Shown: positions 38,545-48,880 of the stretch, one piece after another
Layout: each line of letters starts with the position of its first letter
Numbering within the stretch: the first letter of the stretch is position 1
Assembly (NCBI GenBank): GCA_964496275.1
Contig: CAZBYL010000003.1
Coordinates: forward strand, 1-64,000
Length of the DNA stretch: 64,000 bases
Reading direction: 5' to 3'
From: CAZBYL01 sp964496275
GTDB taxonomy: Bacteria; Synergistota; Synergistia; Synergistales; Synergistaceae
Notes under the pieces: generated by a model
What the model was told of the DNA's origin: nothing
Databases searched by the model: none
What the model saw: the letters and a program-made list of their open reading frames with translations, nothing else
Made by a program: the position numbers and the translations under genes

Positions 38545-39275
38545 TGCGCACCCTCCTCTATTCTGTAGGCATCAAGTAATTCTTGGGTTTCGTTCCCCTC
38601 GCCGTCAAGTACAAAGAGCGGCGAAGCTATCCTGAGTCCGTGACTTGCGGCCCGCATTGCCTCCACAAGAGTTACGGTAGACATCTCACAGGGTCTGGGA
38701 TAGACGGGCTTCATGAGCTTTGGCGCAATGTTGGCGGAGTTCAGCATCGCAAAGAGCTCTCCTACGCGGTTCGTCCTGATGACCATGTCGAGGTATCCCT
38801 TATTCTTCAGCAGGTATCTAGCAGCAGCAATTACATCATAAAGGGTGCACTCCGCCCCGTGAAGAGCGGTGGCAAGAGCATCAGACGGACTTCTGCGGCT
38901 GTTATTTGCTTCGTCATAAGGAGGATTTACAACAATTCTGTCGAAGCTCTGAGCTTCCCACAGTTTTTTATAATTTTTCAGATCGCCTACAATGAAAGAC
39001 GCTCTTTCCTCCAGACCGTTATACTTGGCATTGTCGGATGCCATTTCTATAAGGTGCGGCTGAATATCCAGCCCTTTCACCGTGTAACCGCGTTTCGCCA
39101 GTATCAGGGATATCGCACCGTGGGCACAGCCTATTTCTAAAATCTGCTCTCTTCTCCTCGGCTTTACAAACGATGCAAGAAGAATTGTGTCGAGATTTAC
39201 TCTTGGACCGCTGTTTTCGTCCGGCTGTTTTATTTTCAGAATTCCGTGTAAAAGGTCTTCGCGTGCCTGCGTCAC
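38535..39275 (-). CDS. tRNA1(Val) (adenine37-N6)-methyltransferase-like protein
   Basis: The 246-residue Rossmann-fold SAM methyltransferase has LEIGCAHGAISLILA (motif I), GLDIQPHL and the N6-adenine motif VNPPY. It resembles E. coli TrmN6 (YfiC) and Bacillus YabB. The start is GTG at 39275, forming TAGTG with the smc stop and preceded by GGAGG at 10 nt. An upstream in-frame TTG is only 1 nt from the Shine-Dalgarno sequence. Substrate tRNA is inferred from the family. Confidence 0.87.
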   Translation of the reverse strand: MTQAREDLLHGILKIKQPDENSGPRVNLDTILLASFVKPRRREQILEIGCAHGAISLILAKRGYTVKGLDIQPHLIEMASDNAKYNGLEERASFIVGDLKNYKKLWEAQSFDRIVVNPPYDEANNSRRSPSDALATALHGAECTLYDVIAAARYLLKNKGYLDMVIRTNRVGELFAMLNSANIAPKLMKPVYPRPCEMSTVTLVEAMRAASHGLRIASPLFVLDGEGNETQELLDAYRIEEGAQCL

Positions 39276-42200
39276 TATGCCCAATCCTCCAGTCTGACTC
39301 CTATTACCTGCGAGAGTCCAGGCTCGGACAGAGTTACGCCATATAGAACATCCGCGCGCTCCATAGTTACGCGGCGGTGCGTCATGGCCAGTATCTGTCT
39401 GTTCTTTGCGTATTCCTTTGTCAGTTCGGAAAATCTTCTTAAGTTCACTTCATCAAGAGCGGCATCTACTTCATCAAGAACCGCGAGCGGGCATCCGGCA
39501 ACTTCCATTGAAGCAAACAGAAGAGAGATAGCGGCAAGTGACTGCTCTCCGCCCGATAGCTGATTTATGTTTTGCGGATGCTTTCCCGGCGGGCGTGCTA
39601 CAACATCTACGCCTGTGTCCCATATTGTTTCGCCATCCGTCATCTCAAGATGAGCCTCTCCCCCGCCAAAAAGCCTCTGGAAGAGAAAGCAGAAACGTTT
39701 GTCCACCTCTTCCAATGCGTCGGAAAATACTTTATGCGCCTGTTTATCAGCGTCGTATATGAGTTTTTCAAGCTCAGCGGCACCGGCCCGAACATCGTCA
39801 AGCTGTTCTCCGAGAAACGCGAGTCTGTCTTTGAGACTCTGATCTTCTGAAAGCACTCCCATATTAACTTCACCGAAAGATTTTATTCTTCTGTCTCCGT
39901 CACGTATTTTTCTGCGAAGCTCCTCTATGTCAACGTCATCGGGAAGAACAGCCTCGCCCGGGTATGCATACTGTTCCTCCCACGTGTTGATAAGTTCATC
40001 AAGCTCGCGCTCTGTTTCAGCTTTTTTCGTTTCTATTCTGTTTATAGTTTCCATTCCGCCGCGAGCACGCAAATCTGCACGGGCAGTTCTTTCTCGCATA
40101 TACTCACGTTTCTTTTCCAAATCAGCATAACCGGAAACATATATTTCCATTTCTTCGACAAGAGCTTTGCGTCTGTTGTGTATTTCAAGACAGCTTTTGC
40201 CTACGCGTGCAAGGTTAGATCTTTCCCTAACGCAAGTCTGGTCAAGAGAACTTATCTCTTCATCAAGATTCCAGACCTTATGCTCTTCGGCGCGAATCTC
40301 ATTACTGACCCGCTCCATCAGAGCAAACTGGGAACGGAGGCGCTCCGCGGCGACTGCGGACTCCGCACGAAGCCGTTCTCTCTCCTCTATTAACAAATGG
40401 TCGTCCTCTATGGCTGACGGAAGGTTCCACTTCTCCTCAAGTTCATCGAGAGCATTTAATATTCCGCGCCATTTGATTCCCTCGTCCTTTATAGCTGCAA
40501 GTATGCGCCCTCGTTCACCTTCCATACGTTTTTGCTCTTTTGCGTATGATTCCTTTTGGTCGGTCACAAGTGCAATGCGTCCGTCAAGTTCTCTTACACG
40601 CCTTGTATAAGATTCTTTCTGCTCCGCAACGGATAATTCGTCGGCCTCGGCCTTTTTAAACTCGGCAGCGCACCGTTCTGCATTTTTTGCCGCCTTGTCC
40701 GAGTCTGTTTCCAGCTTTGCGATTTGGGCTTTAAGCTCTATCGCTTTTCCGGTCTTTTGAGATTTACCTCCGGAAACTGTCCCGCCTGGCTGAAATACAT
40801 CGCCCTCAAGAGTTGCGACCGGCCCCTTAAAACCGGAGCGTACAAGGTTTTGCCCCACTCCGTAGGATTCCACAATCAAAAGGTCGCCTAGTATTTGCTG
40901 AATTGCAGGAAGCCAGTGATCTTCGACCTGTACAAGTTCTATTGCCCACCCGACTATACCTTGCATGGGAAGTCTGAATGATCTGTCGGGAAATCTCGGA
41001 CGGCATCTCTCAAGCGGTAAAAATGTCGCTCTGCCCGCAGCGTTGGTTTTAAGTTTGTCTATACAGCGCCCCGCCTCTTCCAAGTTCTCAACAAGCAATT
41101 GGAATTGGCGGCCGCCAAGATAAGCCTCAAGCGCGGAGGAAAGCGACGTGTCACAGCTAAATACATCAATAACCGCACGCGGCGCAGCATCCAACCTGTT
41201 CAGCTTGGCAGAGGACAGGAGAAACTGTACAGGGCGCGGATATATTTCTGCCTGCATGGAATCGGCGACTTCATTCAGTTTAGAACGTGCCTGCCCGGCC
41301 TCTCTCCTCGCGCGCTGTAACTCGGCTGCCAGATTCTGAACCTTTGCGTACAGTTCACCGTGAAGCGTCAGGAGTTTTTCCTGATCGGACAAGAGCAAAT
41401 CTCGCTCCTTTTCAAGCTCTTTGATCTGCCCGTCTAAATCATTACGAGGGTCTGCCGCACTGTTCTTTTTGTCTTTTATATCAAGCAAATCCTTGCCCAG
41501 GAAAGAGAGTTTTGCTTTTACTTGCTGAAGTTCCGCCTCAAGGTTGCCCTTCTCTTTGTTCCATGCTTCTCGTTCTTCTCTTTCATGTTCCATGCGCTCG
41601 TTGTATTCGCGCCATTTTTTTTCTATTTCCTCAAGAGCTTTCTGTGCCAAGTCAAGAGATTCTTTTGCTTTTTTATTGACGGAGTTTGCATCGCTCTGTT
41701 CTTGCAAAAGGGCATCAAGGTGAGTTTTTGCTCTGTTGCGCTCATCTTTTGCCTGAATAAGCCTGGCGTTTGATGAGCGCAATGTTGAAGCGGACGAAAG
41801 CCCCGATTTTGTTAGAGAATCGTATCTGTTTCTGCACTGCTCAAGTTCCCATGTCTGCTGCCGGCGTGTCTGCGCAGACTTCGCGAGTTCGTTTTCCGTG
41901 TTTTCTAAGCCTTTTTTCCATATATTAAGAAAGAAATCCAGTGAGGAGCGGTCGGCATACGCCCTGTCTATTTCCGATTGCAAAGAGAGTATGGCCTGTT
42001 CTGCGCGGCATCTTCTGAGCCAGTAGAGAAGCTTGCGCTCTTCTTCTATGCTGTCGAGTATTTCTCTGAGCTGCGCGGCTCTTTTAACCTCGGGAGCTAT
42101 TTCTTCACGCCTGAGATTAAGCTCTGCCATTATATTACGCAACTGTTCATACTCCTCTTTGACAGTTACAAGCCTGTCAGACGCCTCCATGCGCCTCTTG

Positions 42201-42694
42201 CGGTATATATCGATTCCGAAAAGGGTTTCGAGTCTCATTCTGCGGGCAGAGGGTCTTTGCTGTATAACTTCTGCAACTTCACCCTGACCTATAAAAGCAA
42301 AACGGTCGCCTTCAAGCTTCCACTCTCTTTTTACATCGTCAAGCTCTGTCAGAGTCTTTCTCATATTATCAACAAACGCAACAGTTGCACCGTCAGGAGC
42401 GGAAACACGCCGTTTGATGGAGCAGGTTTTTGTTTCGTCTCGCAGTTGGAGAGTAACCTCCGCATCCTTCGCGGCAGGCATACTTACAGAGCCCTGAAAA
42501 AGCAGGTCACTTTGTCTGCTGACACGCAAACGCCCTGCGTTGCTGTCTCCCAAAGACCAACGAAGAGCGTCAAGAAGGTTACTCTTGCCGCTTCCGTTCG
42601 GGCCGACTATTGCGGTAAACCCAGACGAGAGAATGAGGTCGTGAGAACCGCCGAAGCTTTTGAATCCTTTAAGTTGGAGACGACCTATGTACAA
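39275..42694 (-). CDS. smc: Chromosome segregation protein SMC
   Basis: SMC is the condensin ATPase that organises the chromosome with ScpA and ScpB. The 1139-residue protein has Walker A GPNGSGKS (31-38), two long coiled coils, a hinge in the middle (about 500-660), the ABC signature [16 protein letters not shown] and Walker [14 protein letters not shown]. The start is a TTG at 42694 ([13 protein letters not shown] follows), preceded by GAGAGGG at 8 nt. This is the family's usual beginning, and an earlier GTG would add 10 unlike residues. It overlaps rng by 26 bp. Confidence 0.95.
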   Translation of the reverse strand: MYIGRLQLKGFKSFGGSHDLILSSGFTAIVGPNGSGKSNLLDALRWSLGDSNAGRLRVSRQSDLLFQGSVSMPAAKDAEVTLQLRDETKTCSIKRRVSAPDGATVAFVDNMRKTLTELDDVKREWKLEGDRFAFIGQGEVAEVIQQRPSARRMRLETLFGIDIYRKRRMEASDRLVTVKEEYEQLRNIMAELNLRREEIAPEVKRAAQLREILDSIEEERKLLYWLRRCRAEQAILSLQSEIDRAYADRSSLDFFLNIWKKGLENTENELAKSAQTRRQQTWELEQCRNRYDSLTKSGLSSASTLRSSNARLIQAKDERNRAKTHLDALLQEQSDANSVNKKAKESLDLAQKALEEIEKKWREYNERMEHEREEREAWNKEKGNLEAELQQVKAKLSFLGKDLLDIKDKKNSAADPRNDLDGQIKELEKERDLLLSDQEKLLTLHGELYAKVQNLAAELQRARREAGQARSKLNEVADSMQAEIYPRPVQFLLSSAKLNRLDAAPRAVIDVFSCDTSLSSALEAYLGGRQFQLLVENLEEAGRCIDKLKTNAAGRATFLPLERCRPRFPDRSFRLPMQGIVGWAIELVQVEDHWLPAIQQILGDLLIVESYGVGQNLVRSGFKGPVATLEGDVFQPGGTVSGGKSQKTGKAIELKAQIAKLETDSDKAAKNAERCAAEFKKAEADELSVAEQKESYTRRVRELDGRIALVTDQKESYAKEQKRMEGERGRILAAIKDEGIKWRGILNALDELEEKWNLPSAIEDDHLLIEERERLRAESAVAAERLRSQFALMERVSNEIRAEEHKVWNLDEEISSLDQTCVRERSNLARVGKSCLEIHNRRKALVEEMEIYVSGYADLEKKREYMRERTARADLRARGGMETINRIETKKAETERELDELINTWEEQYAYPGEAVLPDDVDIEELRRKIRDGDRRIKSFGEVNMGVLSEDQSLKDRLAFLGEQLDDVRAGAAELEKLIYDADKQAHKVFSDALEEVDKRFCFLFQRLFGGGEAHLEMTDGETIWDTGVDVVARPPGKHPQNINQLSGGEQSLAAISLLFASMEVAGCPLAVLDEVDAALDEVNLRRFSELTKEYAKNRQILAMTHRRVTMERADVLYGVTLSEPGLSQVIGVRLEDWA

Positions 42695-44174
42695 TTGCCC
42701 AGCCCTCTCTTTTCTGCAGAGCACTTATTCTGTGTTCAACCTGAGTGAGCCCGCCTTGGCTCTCAAGTCTGAATTTTCCCCATGAAAAATCGGGACAGCC
42801 CCTTATAAATATTTTTTTATCAAACTCTTCTTCCCAAAGAGCAAGGAACGTTTCGGCAATATATTCCGCTACGGAAGTGTATGCCTCTATCAGCAAAGCT
42901 TCTGACTTTGACGAAGAGATTACCTTGCGGATGAATCGTTTTATCTGCATTGCAACGCCCTCTTCTCTCGGAACCCATCCCAAACCGCCGCAGAACGGAC
43001 AGCCTCTGCTCATAGCGGCTCTTATGTCTGTTCTGGCACGCTTCCTCGTAATTTCGACAAGTCCGAGTCCCGTCACTCCGTACACTCTGGCTTTGCATTT
43101 GTCGTTCTTGAATAGTTCCTGCAGCTGCAGCACCAAATTATCTTTATCTTCTTCAGTATCCATGTCAATAAAATCAACGACAACGATTCCGCCGAGCGCC
43201 CTGAGTCTGAGCTGTCTTGTTATTTCAACGGCAGCCTCCATGTTTGTTTTAAGAACTGTGTCATTAAGATTTTTTGACCCCACAAATTTGCCGGTATTAA
43301 CATCTATTACCGTGAGCGCCTCTGTCTGGTCGATAACAAGGTATGCCCCGGAAGAAAGCCACACTTTCCTGTCCTGTAATTCATCAAGCTGATTTTCTAT
43401 GTTATACACATCAAAAAGCGGGATTTTACCTTTATACAGGCTTATCTCCATTTTCTTTTCAGAGAAGAATTTTTGTACAAAGGCTTCTATGTTTTCCTTG
43501 TCTTCCTCTGTATCAACGACAATCTCTTCAACGCCTTCGGTCAGTTCATCTCTCAGAACTCTCTCAAGCAATCCCAAATCCTTATGTATAAGGCATGGGG
43601 CGCTGTTCTGTTTAGCCTTGCGCTGAATAACTTCCCACTGTGCCACAAGCTGATCAGCATCCTCGATCAGACTTTCTATGTCACAATTTTCCGCGACTGT
43701 CCTGATTATTATTCCGAAACCATCCGGACGTATCTGCTTTGCGATGTTCCTAAGCCTTGCTCGTTCTTCCTCTTCCTCAATGCGTTTTGACACGCCGGTC
43801 TCATGACCGCCCGGAATGAGAACCATAAAGCGGCCTGCAAGCGATATTCTCGGAGAGACTCGTGCGCCCTTGCCCTTTCTTGCATTCTTTACTACTTGTA
43901 CAAGCATCTCTATTCCCGGTTTGACATCTATACCGTGGACATCGTCAAGATAGAGAAAACCGTTGCGCCCGTCGCCCAGATTGAGAAAAGCGGAGTGCAT
44001 GCCCGGCAGTACGGAATCAACTCTGGCTTTGTATATTTCTCCTGTGCGCTGGTGTTCCAACATTCTCTCTACAAAAAAATCATAAAGCTTGCCTCTTTCA
44101 TCTAAAATGGCAATTCTTATCTCCTCAGGGTCGATAAGGTTAGCTATTATTTTCTTCGTTAAAGTATCAGCCAT
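42669..44174 (-). CDS. rng: Ribonuclease G (Rne/Rng family)
   Basis: RNase G/E cleaves single-stranded RNA in rRNA maturation and mRNA decay. The 501-residue protein has an S1 domain (YKARVDSVLPGMHSAFLNLG), RNase H-like and 5'-sensor parts, the catalytic DNase I-like part with LTVIDVNTGKFVG and VVDFIDMDTEEDK, and the zinc-link CPFCGGLGWV. The ATG at 44174 follows GGGAGGTG; an ATG five codons earlier overlaps that site. It has no RNase E-type C-terminal scaffold. Confidence 0.94.
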   Translation of the reverse strand: MADTLTKKIIANLIDPEEIRIAILDERGKLYDFFVERMLEHQRTGEIYKARVDSVLPGMHSAFLNLGDGRNGFLYLDDVHGIDVKPGIEMLVQVVKNARKGKGARVSPRISLAGRFMVLIPGGHETGVSKRIEEEEERARLRNIAKQIRPDGFGIIIRTVAENCDIESLIEDADQLVAQWEVIQRKAKQNSAPCLIHKDLGLLERVLRDELTEGVEEIVVDTEEDKENIEAFVQKFFSEKKMEISLYKGKIPLFDVYNIENQLDELQDRKVWLSSGAYLVIDQTEALTVIDVNTGKFVGSKNLNDTVLKTNMEAAVEITRQLRLRALGGIVVVDFIDMDTEEDKDNLVLQLQELFKNDKCKARVYGVTGLGLVEITRKRARTDIRAAMSRGCPFCGGLGWVPREEGVAMQIKRFIRKVISSSKSEALLIEAYTSVAEYIAETFLALWEEEFDKKIFIRGCPDFSWGKFRLESQGGLTQVEHRISALQKREGWAIVHRSSPT

Positions 44175-44190
44175 GTCTACACCTCCCATA

Positions 44191-44793
44191 TCAAATGAGC
44201 GGAAGCACTGTTTGGGATCCGTCGTTCCATGTTCCGACGCAGTTTCTTACAATTCTCAGCTCAGACCAACCGGCACAAATACCGCTTTCTTTGAGCGCCT
44301 TGACAAGACACCCCGCGCTGCAGTGTTCCAAGTCGCCTATTGTCACTGTCACAGTGCCGGATTCTATGGAAGATTGAAAAAGCACGCCTTTAGCGCGAAC
44401 TTCATCCTCAATAACTGCAAGAGCACGCTCGTCCAATGTGAATCCTATGCCGTCAATTCTGTATGTGCCTGCGGTAGTCAACTTTGCAAGAGCAGAACCA
44501 TCGACTTCTGCGGATTTTATTATCTCTATACCCTCTGGAATACAGGAATTCCATTTTTCAACAGAGTCTGACGCCCATTCGTTAAACCAAAACTCGGCGG
44601 GCTCCGCAGACCCTTCCACACCTATTGCAAGCGGGGGGCCAAGGCTGATATGCGGGTGCGGAGAGTATCCTTGGGTAAATTCCTGGGATAATCCTGCCCT
44701 TCTTGCCGCACGGGAAAACATGGTAGGAAGATCCATGTGGTTTACAAATGTTATCCAACCGCTCTTTTTAAAAATTATTCTTATTCTATGCAT
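44191..44793 (-). CDS. TIGR03936-type protein (DUF2344), partner of a radical SAM protein
   Basis: The 200-residue product shows the family features IFKKSGWITFVNHMDL, FSRAARRAGL, FTQGYSPHPHISLGPPLA and GVEGSAEPAEF. It is often fused to, or next to, a TIGR03960 radical SAM protein; here it follows one directly with an 8-bp overlap. The ATG at 44793 follows AGAGGG. The function is unknown in the family; location before rng suggests a link with RNA or translation. Confidence 0.88.
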   Translation of the reverse strand: MHRIRIIFKKSGWITFVNHMDLPTMFSRAARRAGLSQEFTQGYSPHPHISLGPPLAIGVEGSAEPAEFWFNEWASDSVEKWNSCIPEGIEIIKSAEVDGSALAKLTTAGTYRIDGIGFTLDERALAVIEDEVRAKGVLFQSSIESGTVTVTIGDLEHCSAGCLVKALKESGICAGWSELRIVRNCVGTWNDGSQTVLPLI

Positions 44794-46567
44794 TGCCGCA
44801 CCCTCTGACATCAGTATGTCCCTGCCAGCCGCAATAGTTGCATCCGTCGCGACAGTCTTTCGTCAATATTCCGGAGATAGCCAGCTCTCTTTCTCCTGCA
44901 AGGTAGGTCTTTGACACGCCCGAATCTATCATGTCCCAAGGGAGAGGTTCATCAAGCGGCCTGGGGCGGCTTACATAGCTGTCGGAATCTATTTCCAGAT
45001 CTCTGAATACTTCCATCCAGCGTTCGAAATTAAAACATTCCGTCCAGCCGTCAAAGCGTTCTCCCCTCCTCCAAGCTTCCTCTATGGCATCAGCAAGACG
45101 CTCATCACCTCTGGCAAAGACACCTTCAAGGTATGTCTGGTCGGGTTCGTGATATGAAAGGCTGACTTTCCTGTTTCTTATGCTATTTTTTACAAAGCGC
45201 CCGCGCTCGCGAAGCGAGGCTCGGTCAAGCTGGGCTTCCCACTGAAACGGTGTGTGCGCTTTTGGGACAAACCCGGCAAGCGACGCGTTGACGTCTCCGT
45301 GCCTTTTATGTTTTTTTGCAATGGAGACTGCTCTGTTGCATATATCAATGATTCCGGCCAAATCTTCTTCTGTCTCGGTCGGAAGTCCCATCATAAAATA
45401 AAGCTTTACTCTGTCCCAGCCATGCGAGAAGGTTGCCTCAAGAGCCGCTTCTATATCGGCATCCGATACGCCCTTATTTATCACATTTCTTAGCCTTTGT
45501 GTTCCGGCTTCCGGTGCAAAGGTGAGACCGCCTTTACGTATAGATTCAAGCTCAGCCGCCATATTGACAGAGAAAGCATCTACTCTGAGACTTGGAAGAC
45601 TCAGCTTAATTTGATTTTCAGCAAGCATTGGCCCAAATTTTTTTAATGTTTCCGCAAGCTGTGACCAGTCGCAAGTCGCAAGCGACAAGAGTCCGACTTC
45701 TTCCCAGCCCGTGTTTTTTAAAAGCTGACGAACCTGCTCCACAACAGAGTCTGCACTTCTTTCGCGCACAGGTCTGTCAATCATTCCTGCCTGGCAAAAA
45801 CGGCATCCGCGTGTGCAACCTTTGAAAGCCTGCACGGCAACCCTGTCGTGAACAATTCCTGTGTTGGGAACTATCATCGACGTATGAAAAAATGTCTCGT
45901 CAAGATTTTCGGCAATTTGCCTTCTGACAGGGGTATCTCTCTTTACAGCCGGAACATACACCCCGTCTATCTTTGAAATTGCCTGAAGTCTTTCTTCCCT
46001 TGATCGTCCTTTAAGCTCATGAAGCGTTCTGTAAACATCAGGAAGTAAGACCTCCCCGTCACCTACACAGAAAGCATCTATAAAAGGGGAAACCGGAGCG
46101 GGCGACAGTGCCCCGGGGCCGCCGGCAATTACAATAGGGTCGGAATCCTTTCTGTGTGCCGAGCGTAATGGAATACCGCCCAAATCCAGGATCGTAAGTA
46201 TGTTTGTGTATGAGAGTTCATATTGAAGAGTGAAACCTATTACATCAAATTCCGATATCGGGCGTTTGCTTTCCAACGCCCACAGAGGCGTTCCGGTTTT
46301 TCTAAGAGCATCTTCCATATCCATCCACGGAGCATAAACCCTTTCCGCGTCCGCGAAGCTAAGGGATTTTGTGAGAGAATAGAGTATTTGGAAACCCAGG
46401 TAACTCATTCCGACTTCGTAAAGGTCAGGGAAAGCGTAACACACCCTAAGTATGCCCGGAGAATCTTTTACAGGGCCGCTGCCCCATTCCCCGCCGACAT
46501 AACGTGACGGGCGCTTAACGCCGGAAAGAAGCGAGCGGCGCGTATCCGTCTCAAAAGATATAGACAT
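44786..46567 (-). CDS. TIGR03960-type radical SAM protein
   Basis: The 593-residue protein has an N-terminal B12-binding-like Rossmann region (YEVGMSYLGFQILY, VIGFTLQYELSYTNIL, IVIAGGPGA), then a radical SAM domain with KGCTRGCRFCQAG (CxxxCxxC) and APEAGTQRLR, and a C-terminal CNYCGWQGH motif. It is a conserved protein of unknown substrate, always found close to the DUF2344 partner. An ATG with AGGAGG upstream starts the gene, and a likely -10 lies just before. Confidence 0.9.
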   Translation of the reverse strand: MSISFETDTRRSLLSGVKRPSRYVGGEWGSGPVKDSPGILRVCYAFPDLYEVGMSYLGFQILYSLTKSLSFADAERVYAPWMDMEDALRKTGTPLWALESKRPISEFDVIGFTLQYELSYTNILTILDLGGIPLRSAHRKDSDPIVIAGGPGALSPAPVSPFIDAFCVGDGEVLLPDVYRTLHELKGRSREERLQAISKIDGVYVPAVKRDTPVRRQIAENLDETFFHTSMIVPNTGIVHDRVAVQAFKGCTRGCRFCQAGMIDRPVRERSADSVVEQVRQLLKNTGWEEVGLLSLATCDWSQLAETLKKFGPMLAENQIKLSLPSLRVDAFSVNMAAELESIRKGGLTFAPEAGTQRLRNVINKGVSDADIEAALEATFSHGWDRVKLYFMMGLPTETEEDLAGIIDICNRAVSIAKKHKRHGDVNASLAGFVPKAHTPFQWEAQLDRASLRERGRFVKNSIRNRKVSLSYHEPDQTYLEGVFARGDERLADAIEEAWRRGERFDGWTECFNFERWMEVFRDLEIDSDSYVSRPRPLDEPLPWDMIDSGVSKTYLAGERELAISGILTKDCRDGCNYCGWQGHTDVRGCGNA

Positions 46568-46593
46568 TTTTCTTTGTCCTCCTGAGATGGCGC

Positions 46594-46599
46594 ATTATA
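46594..46599 (-). promoter_or_regulatory. Possible -10 of the radical SAM-rng-smc operon
   Basis: A perfect TATAAT lies 27 bp upstream of the ATG. No good -35 is seen at 16-18 bp, so this call is tentative. It is within the only gap before this operon (46568-46670). Confidence 0.35.
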
Positions 46600-46670
46600 T
46601 GCAGAAACATAACGACGACATCTAAATTTTACCGTGACACTCTATTTTTTATGCCACGCGTAATTTCAAA

Positions 46671-47786
46671 TCAAAATCTGTCCGAACGTGACGTTATATA
46701 AACGCTCTGGACAAGTGCGAGACCTATCGCTACAGCCAAAAGCGAGCTTCCGCCGTAGCTGAAAAGGGGCAAAGGAAGACCGGTTACGGGTGCAAGCCCC
46801 ATGCTCATAGCCACACTCTCTGTTATCTGAAACCATATCCATGCGGTTATTGCAACAACCATCATCTTTGCGGTCAGGTCCTTCGTATAAAGAGCCGTGG
46901 AAAGCATCCTCCACAAAAGCAACGCAAACAATAATATAACTATCACACTGCCTATAAAGCCAAACTCTTCGGAGAAAACGCTGAATATAAAGTCTGTATG
47001 GGGCTCGGGCAAAAAATGCAGTTTGCCCTGCGTTCCCTGCATAAAACCTTTTCCCAAAAAACCGCCCGAGCCGACCGCGATACGAGACTGGATTACATTA
47101 TACCCCGCTCCCTGCGGATCTATTGAAGGATCTACAAATACCAAAAGGCGCATACGCTGATACGGTTTTAATGCAAGCCACGCGATTGGGAGTGATGCCA
47201 ACGCAGCAATTCCCATACCGCAAATAAACTTAAGGGGTGAACCCGCGGCAATAAGAACGGCAAATAACATGACGGAGTACACAAGCGCGCTGCCTAAGTC
47301 CGGTTGGAGCAGTATCAAAAAGATCATTGCCCCCGACATTGCAAGAGTCGGAAGCATACTCTTAAAGCTTACCGGCGGAAACTTTGTACAAAGCCCTGCC
47401 AGAGTAAGCGCAAAAACGACCTTTCCCAGTTCCGACGGCTGGAATCTGATGAATCCCAGATTAAACCAGCTCTGTGCCCCTTTGGAGGTATGTCCTATGA
47501 TAAGGAGAAGAACCAGCAAAACAACCATAACAGCCAGCAACGGTACTGTAGCGGCCAAAAATTTCCTGTAACCTATTTTGATTATTAAGACGTAAACGAG
47601 GGCGCTTACGCCGCCCCATATCAACTGCTTCAGAGCAAATGAGGACACGAAGGCTCCCGTTGCAAACGAACTGGCACTATGTATCGCAATTACACCCAGA
47701 GAAAAAAGTACGATAGTTACAATGAGCATAAGGATATCCGAGTATGATCGGATATCCGCCCAGCCAACCTTCTTTTCGTCAGACAT
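46671..47786 (-). CDS. rodA: Peptidoglycan glycosyltransferase RodA
   Basis: RodA is the SEDS glycosyltransferase of the elongasome, paired with PBP2. The 371-residue protein has about ten transmembrane helices and the SEDS motifs IHSAS, GAQSWFNLGFIRFQPSELGK, QPDLGSALVY and the C-terminal GLPLPLFSYGGSS. It overlaps minE by 8 bp and closes the shape/division block. Confidence 0.95.
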   Translation of the reverse strand: MSDEKKVGWADIRSYSDILMLIVTIVLFSLGVIAIHSASSFATGAFVSSFALKQLIWGGVSALVYVLIIKIGYRKFLAATVPLLAVMVVLLVLLLIIGHTSKGAQSWFNLGFIRFQPSELGKVVFALTLAGLCTKFPPVSFKSMLPTLAMSGAMIFLILLQPDLGSALVYSVMLFAVLIAAGSPLKFICGMGIAALASLPIAWLALKPYQRMRLLVFVDPSIDPQGAGYNVIQSRIAVGSGGFLGKGFMQGTQGKLHFLPEPHTDFIFSVFSEEFGFIGSVIVILLFALLLWRMLSTALYTKDLTAKMMVVAITAWIWFQITESVAMSMGLAPVTGLPLPLFSYGGSSLLAVAIGLALVQSVYITSRSDRF

Positions 47787-48060
47787 TCTTTGATTTGCCT
47801 CTGCTGGATCTGTGCATGTTCAAAAGCGGAATGCTCGCAACCAAGGCAACAGAGCGGTCTTCTTTGTTCAGCTCTATTTCTATACCGTTTTCGTCAATCT
47901 CAAGATATTTCTTTATTGTCTGTATCATCTCTACCTTCAGAGCATTCAGCGTTTCGGGGGAGATGTCGTTTCTGTCGTGTATCAATACAAGCTGAAGTCT
48001 CTCTTTGGCGACGTTGCCGCTTTTGTCAGATTTAAAAAGTTTACCGAGAAATTCAAACAT
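47779..48060 (-). CDS. minE: Cell division topological specificity factor MinE
   Basis: The 93-residue protein has the MinE layout: an N-terminal amphipathic segment (MFEFLGKLF), the anti-MinCD segment (AKERLQLVLIHDRNDISP) and the C-terminal dimerisation domain. MinE drives pole-to-pole oscillation of MinCD, so the division site is probably set by the oscillating system rather than DivIVA. Confidence 0.95.
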   Translation of the reverse strand: MFEFLGKLFKSDKSGNVAKERLQLVLIHDRNDISPETLNALKVEMIQTIKKYLEIDENGIEIELNKEDRSVALVASIPLLNMHRSSRGKSKNV

Positions 48061-48068
48061 GTCCCCAC

Positions 48069-48860
48069 CTACTTTCTTCCGAACAGCCAGGACAAAAAGC
48101 CTTTGGGTTCTGCGACAAGATCCATCATCGGAACATCTTCGCCTACTATGCGTTTTGCGATGTTGGCGTATGCCTGAGCTGCCTTAGATGTGCTGCCCAA
48201 CACCAGAGGTTCTCCTTTATTGGCGGAGGTAACTATGCTTTCGTCATCCGGGACTATGCCTATTAAGTCTACGGCCAGAATGTCGAGGACATCCTGAACG
48301 TCGAGCATGTCGCCGCGGCGAACCATTTCGGGGCGTATTCTGTTTATTATCAGCCTGATTGGTGCTTTGTCCATTGACTCAAGAAGTCCGATTATCCTAT
48401 CGGCGTCTCTTACAGCGGACACTTCCGGAGTTGTTATCACCAGAGCTTCGTCTGCGCCGGCAGCCGAATTTCTGAATCCTGACTCGATTCCGGCAGGACT
48501 GTCCACAAAGACAAAGTCAAAATCTTTTCTGAGTTCGTCACAGAGAGCGATCATTTGCTCCGATGTTACGGCATCTTTGGTTCTGGACTGAGCTGTAGGT
48601 ATCAGGTAGAGGTTCTCAAGCCGCTTATCTTTGATAAGAGCTTGATTCAGACGGCAGTTACCTTCAACGACATCAACCAGAGTGTATACTATTCTGTTTT
48701 CAAGTCCCATTATTACGTCAAGGTTCCTAAGCCCAACATCACCGTCAATGGCAACGACTTTATAGCCGTTCCCAGCCAGCGCTGCCGCAAGATTCGCCGT
48801 AGTCGTAGTCTTCCCGACTCCGCCCTTACCGGATGTTACAACTATAATTCTGCAAGCCAT
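48069..48860 (-). CDS. minD: Septum site-determining protein MinD
   Basis: MinD is a membrane-binding ParA-type ATPase. The 263-residue protein has the deviant Walker A TSGKGGVGKTT, VAIDGDVGLRNLD, DSPAGIE, and a C-terminal amphipathic membrane-targeting segment near GFLSWLFGRK. The ATG at 48860 (MACRIIVV) is the usual family start; an earlier in-frame start would add 12 residues. Confidence 0.95.
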   Translation of the reverse strand: MACRIIVVTSGKGGVGKTTTTANLAAALAGNGYKVVAIDGDVGLRNLDVIMGLENRIVYTLVDVVEGNCRLNQALIKDKRLENLYLIPTAQSRTKDAVTSEQMIALCDELRKDFDFVFVDSPAGIESGFRNSAAGADEALVITTPEVSAVRDADRIIGLLESMDKAPIRLIINRIRPEMVRRGDMLDVQDVLDILAVDLIGIVPDDESIVTSANKGEPLVLGSTSKAAQAYANIAKRIVGEDVPMMDLVAEPKGFLSWLFGRK

Positions 48861-48880
48861 TGCCAAAACCCCTTTATATG

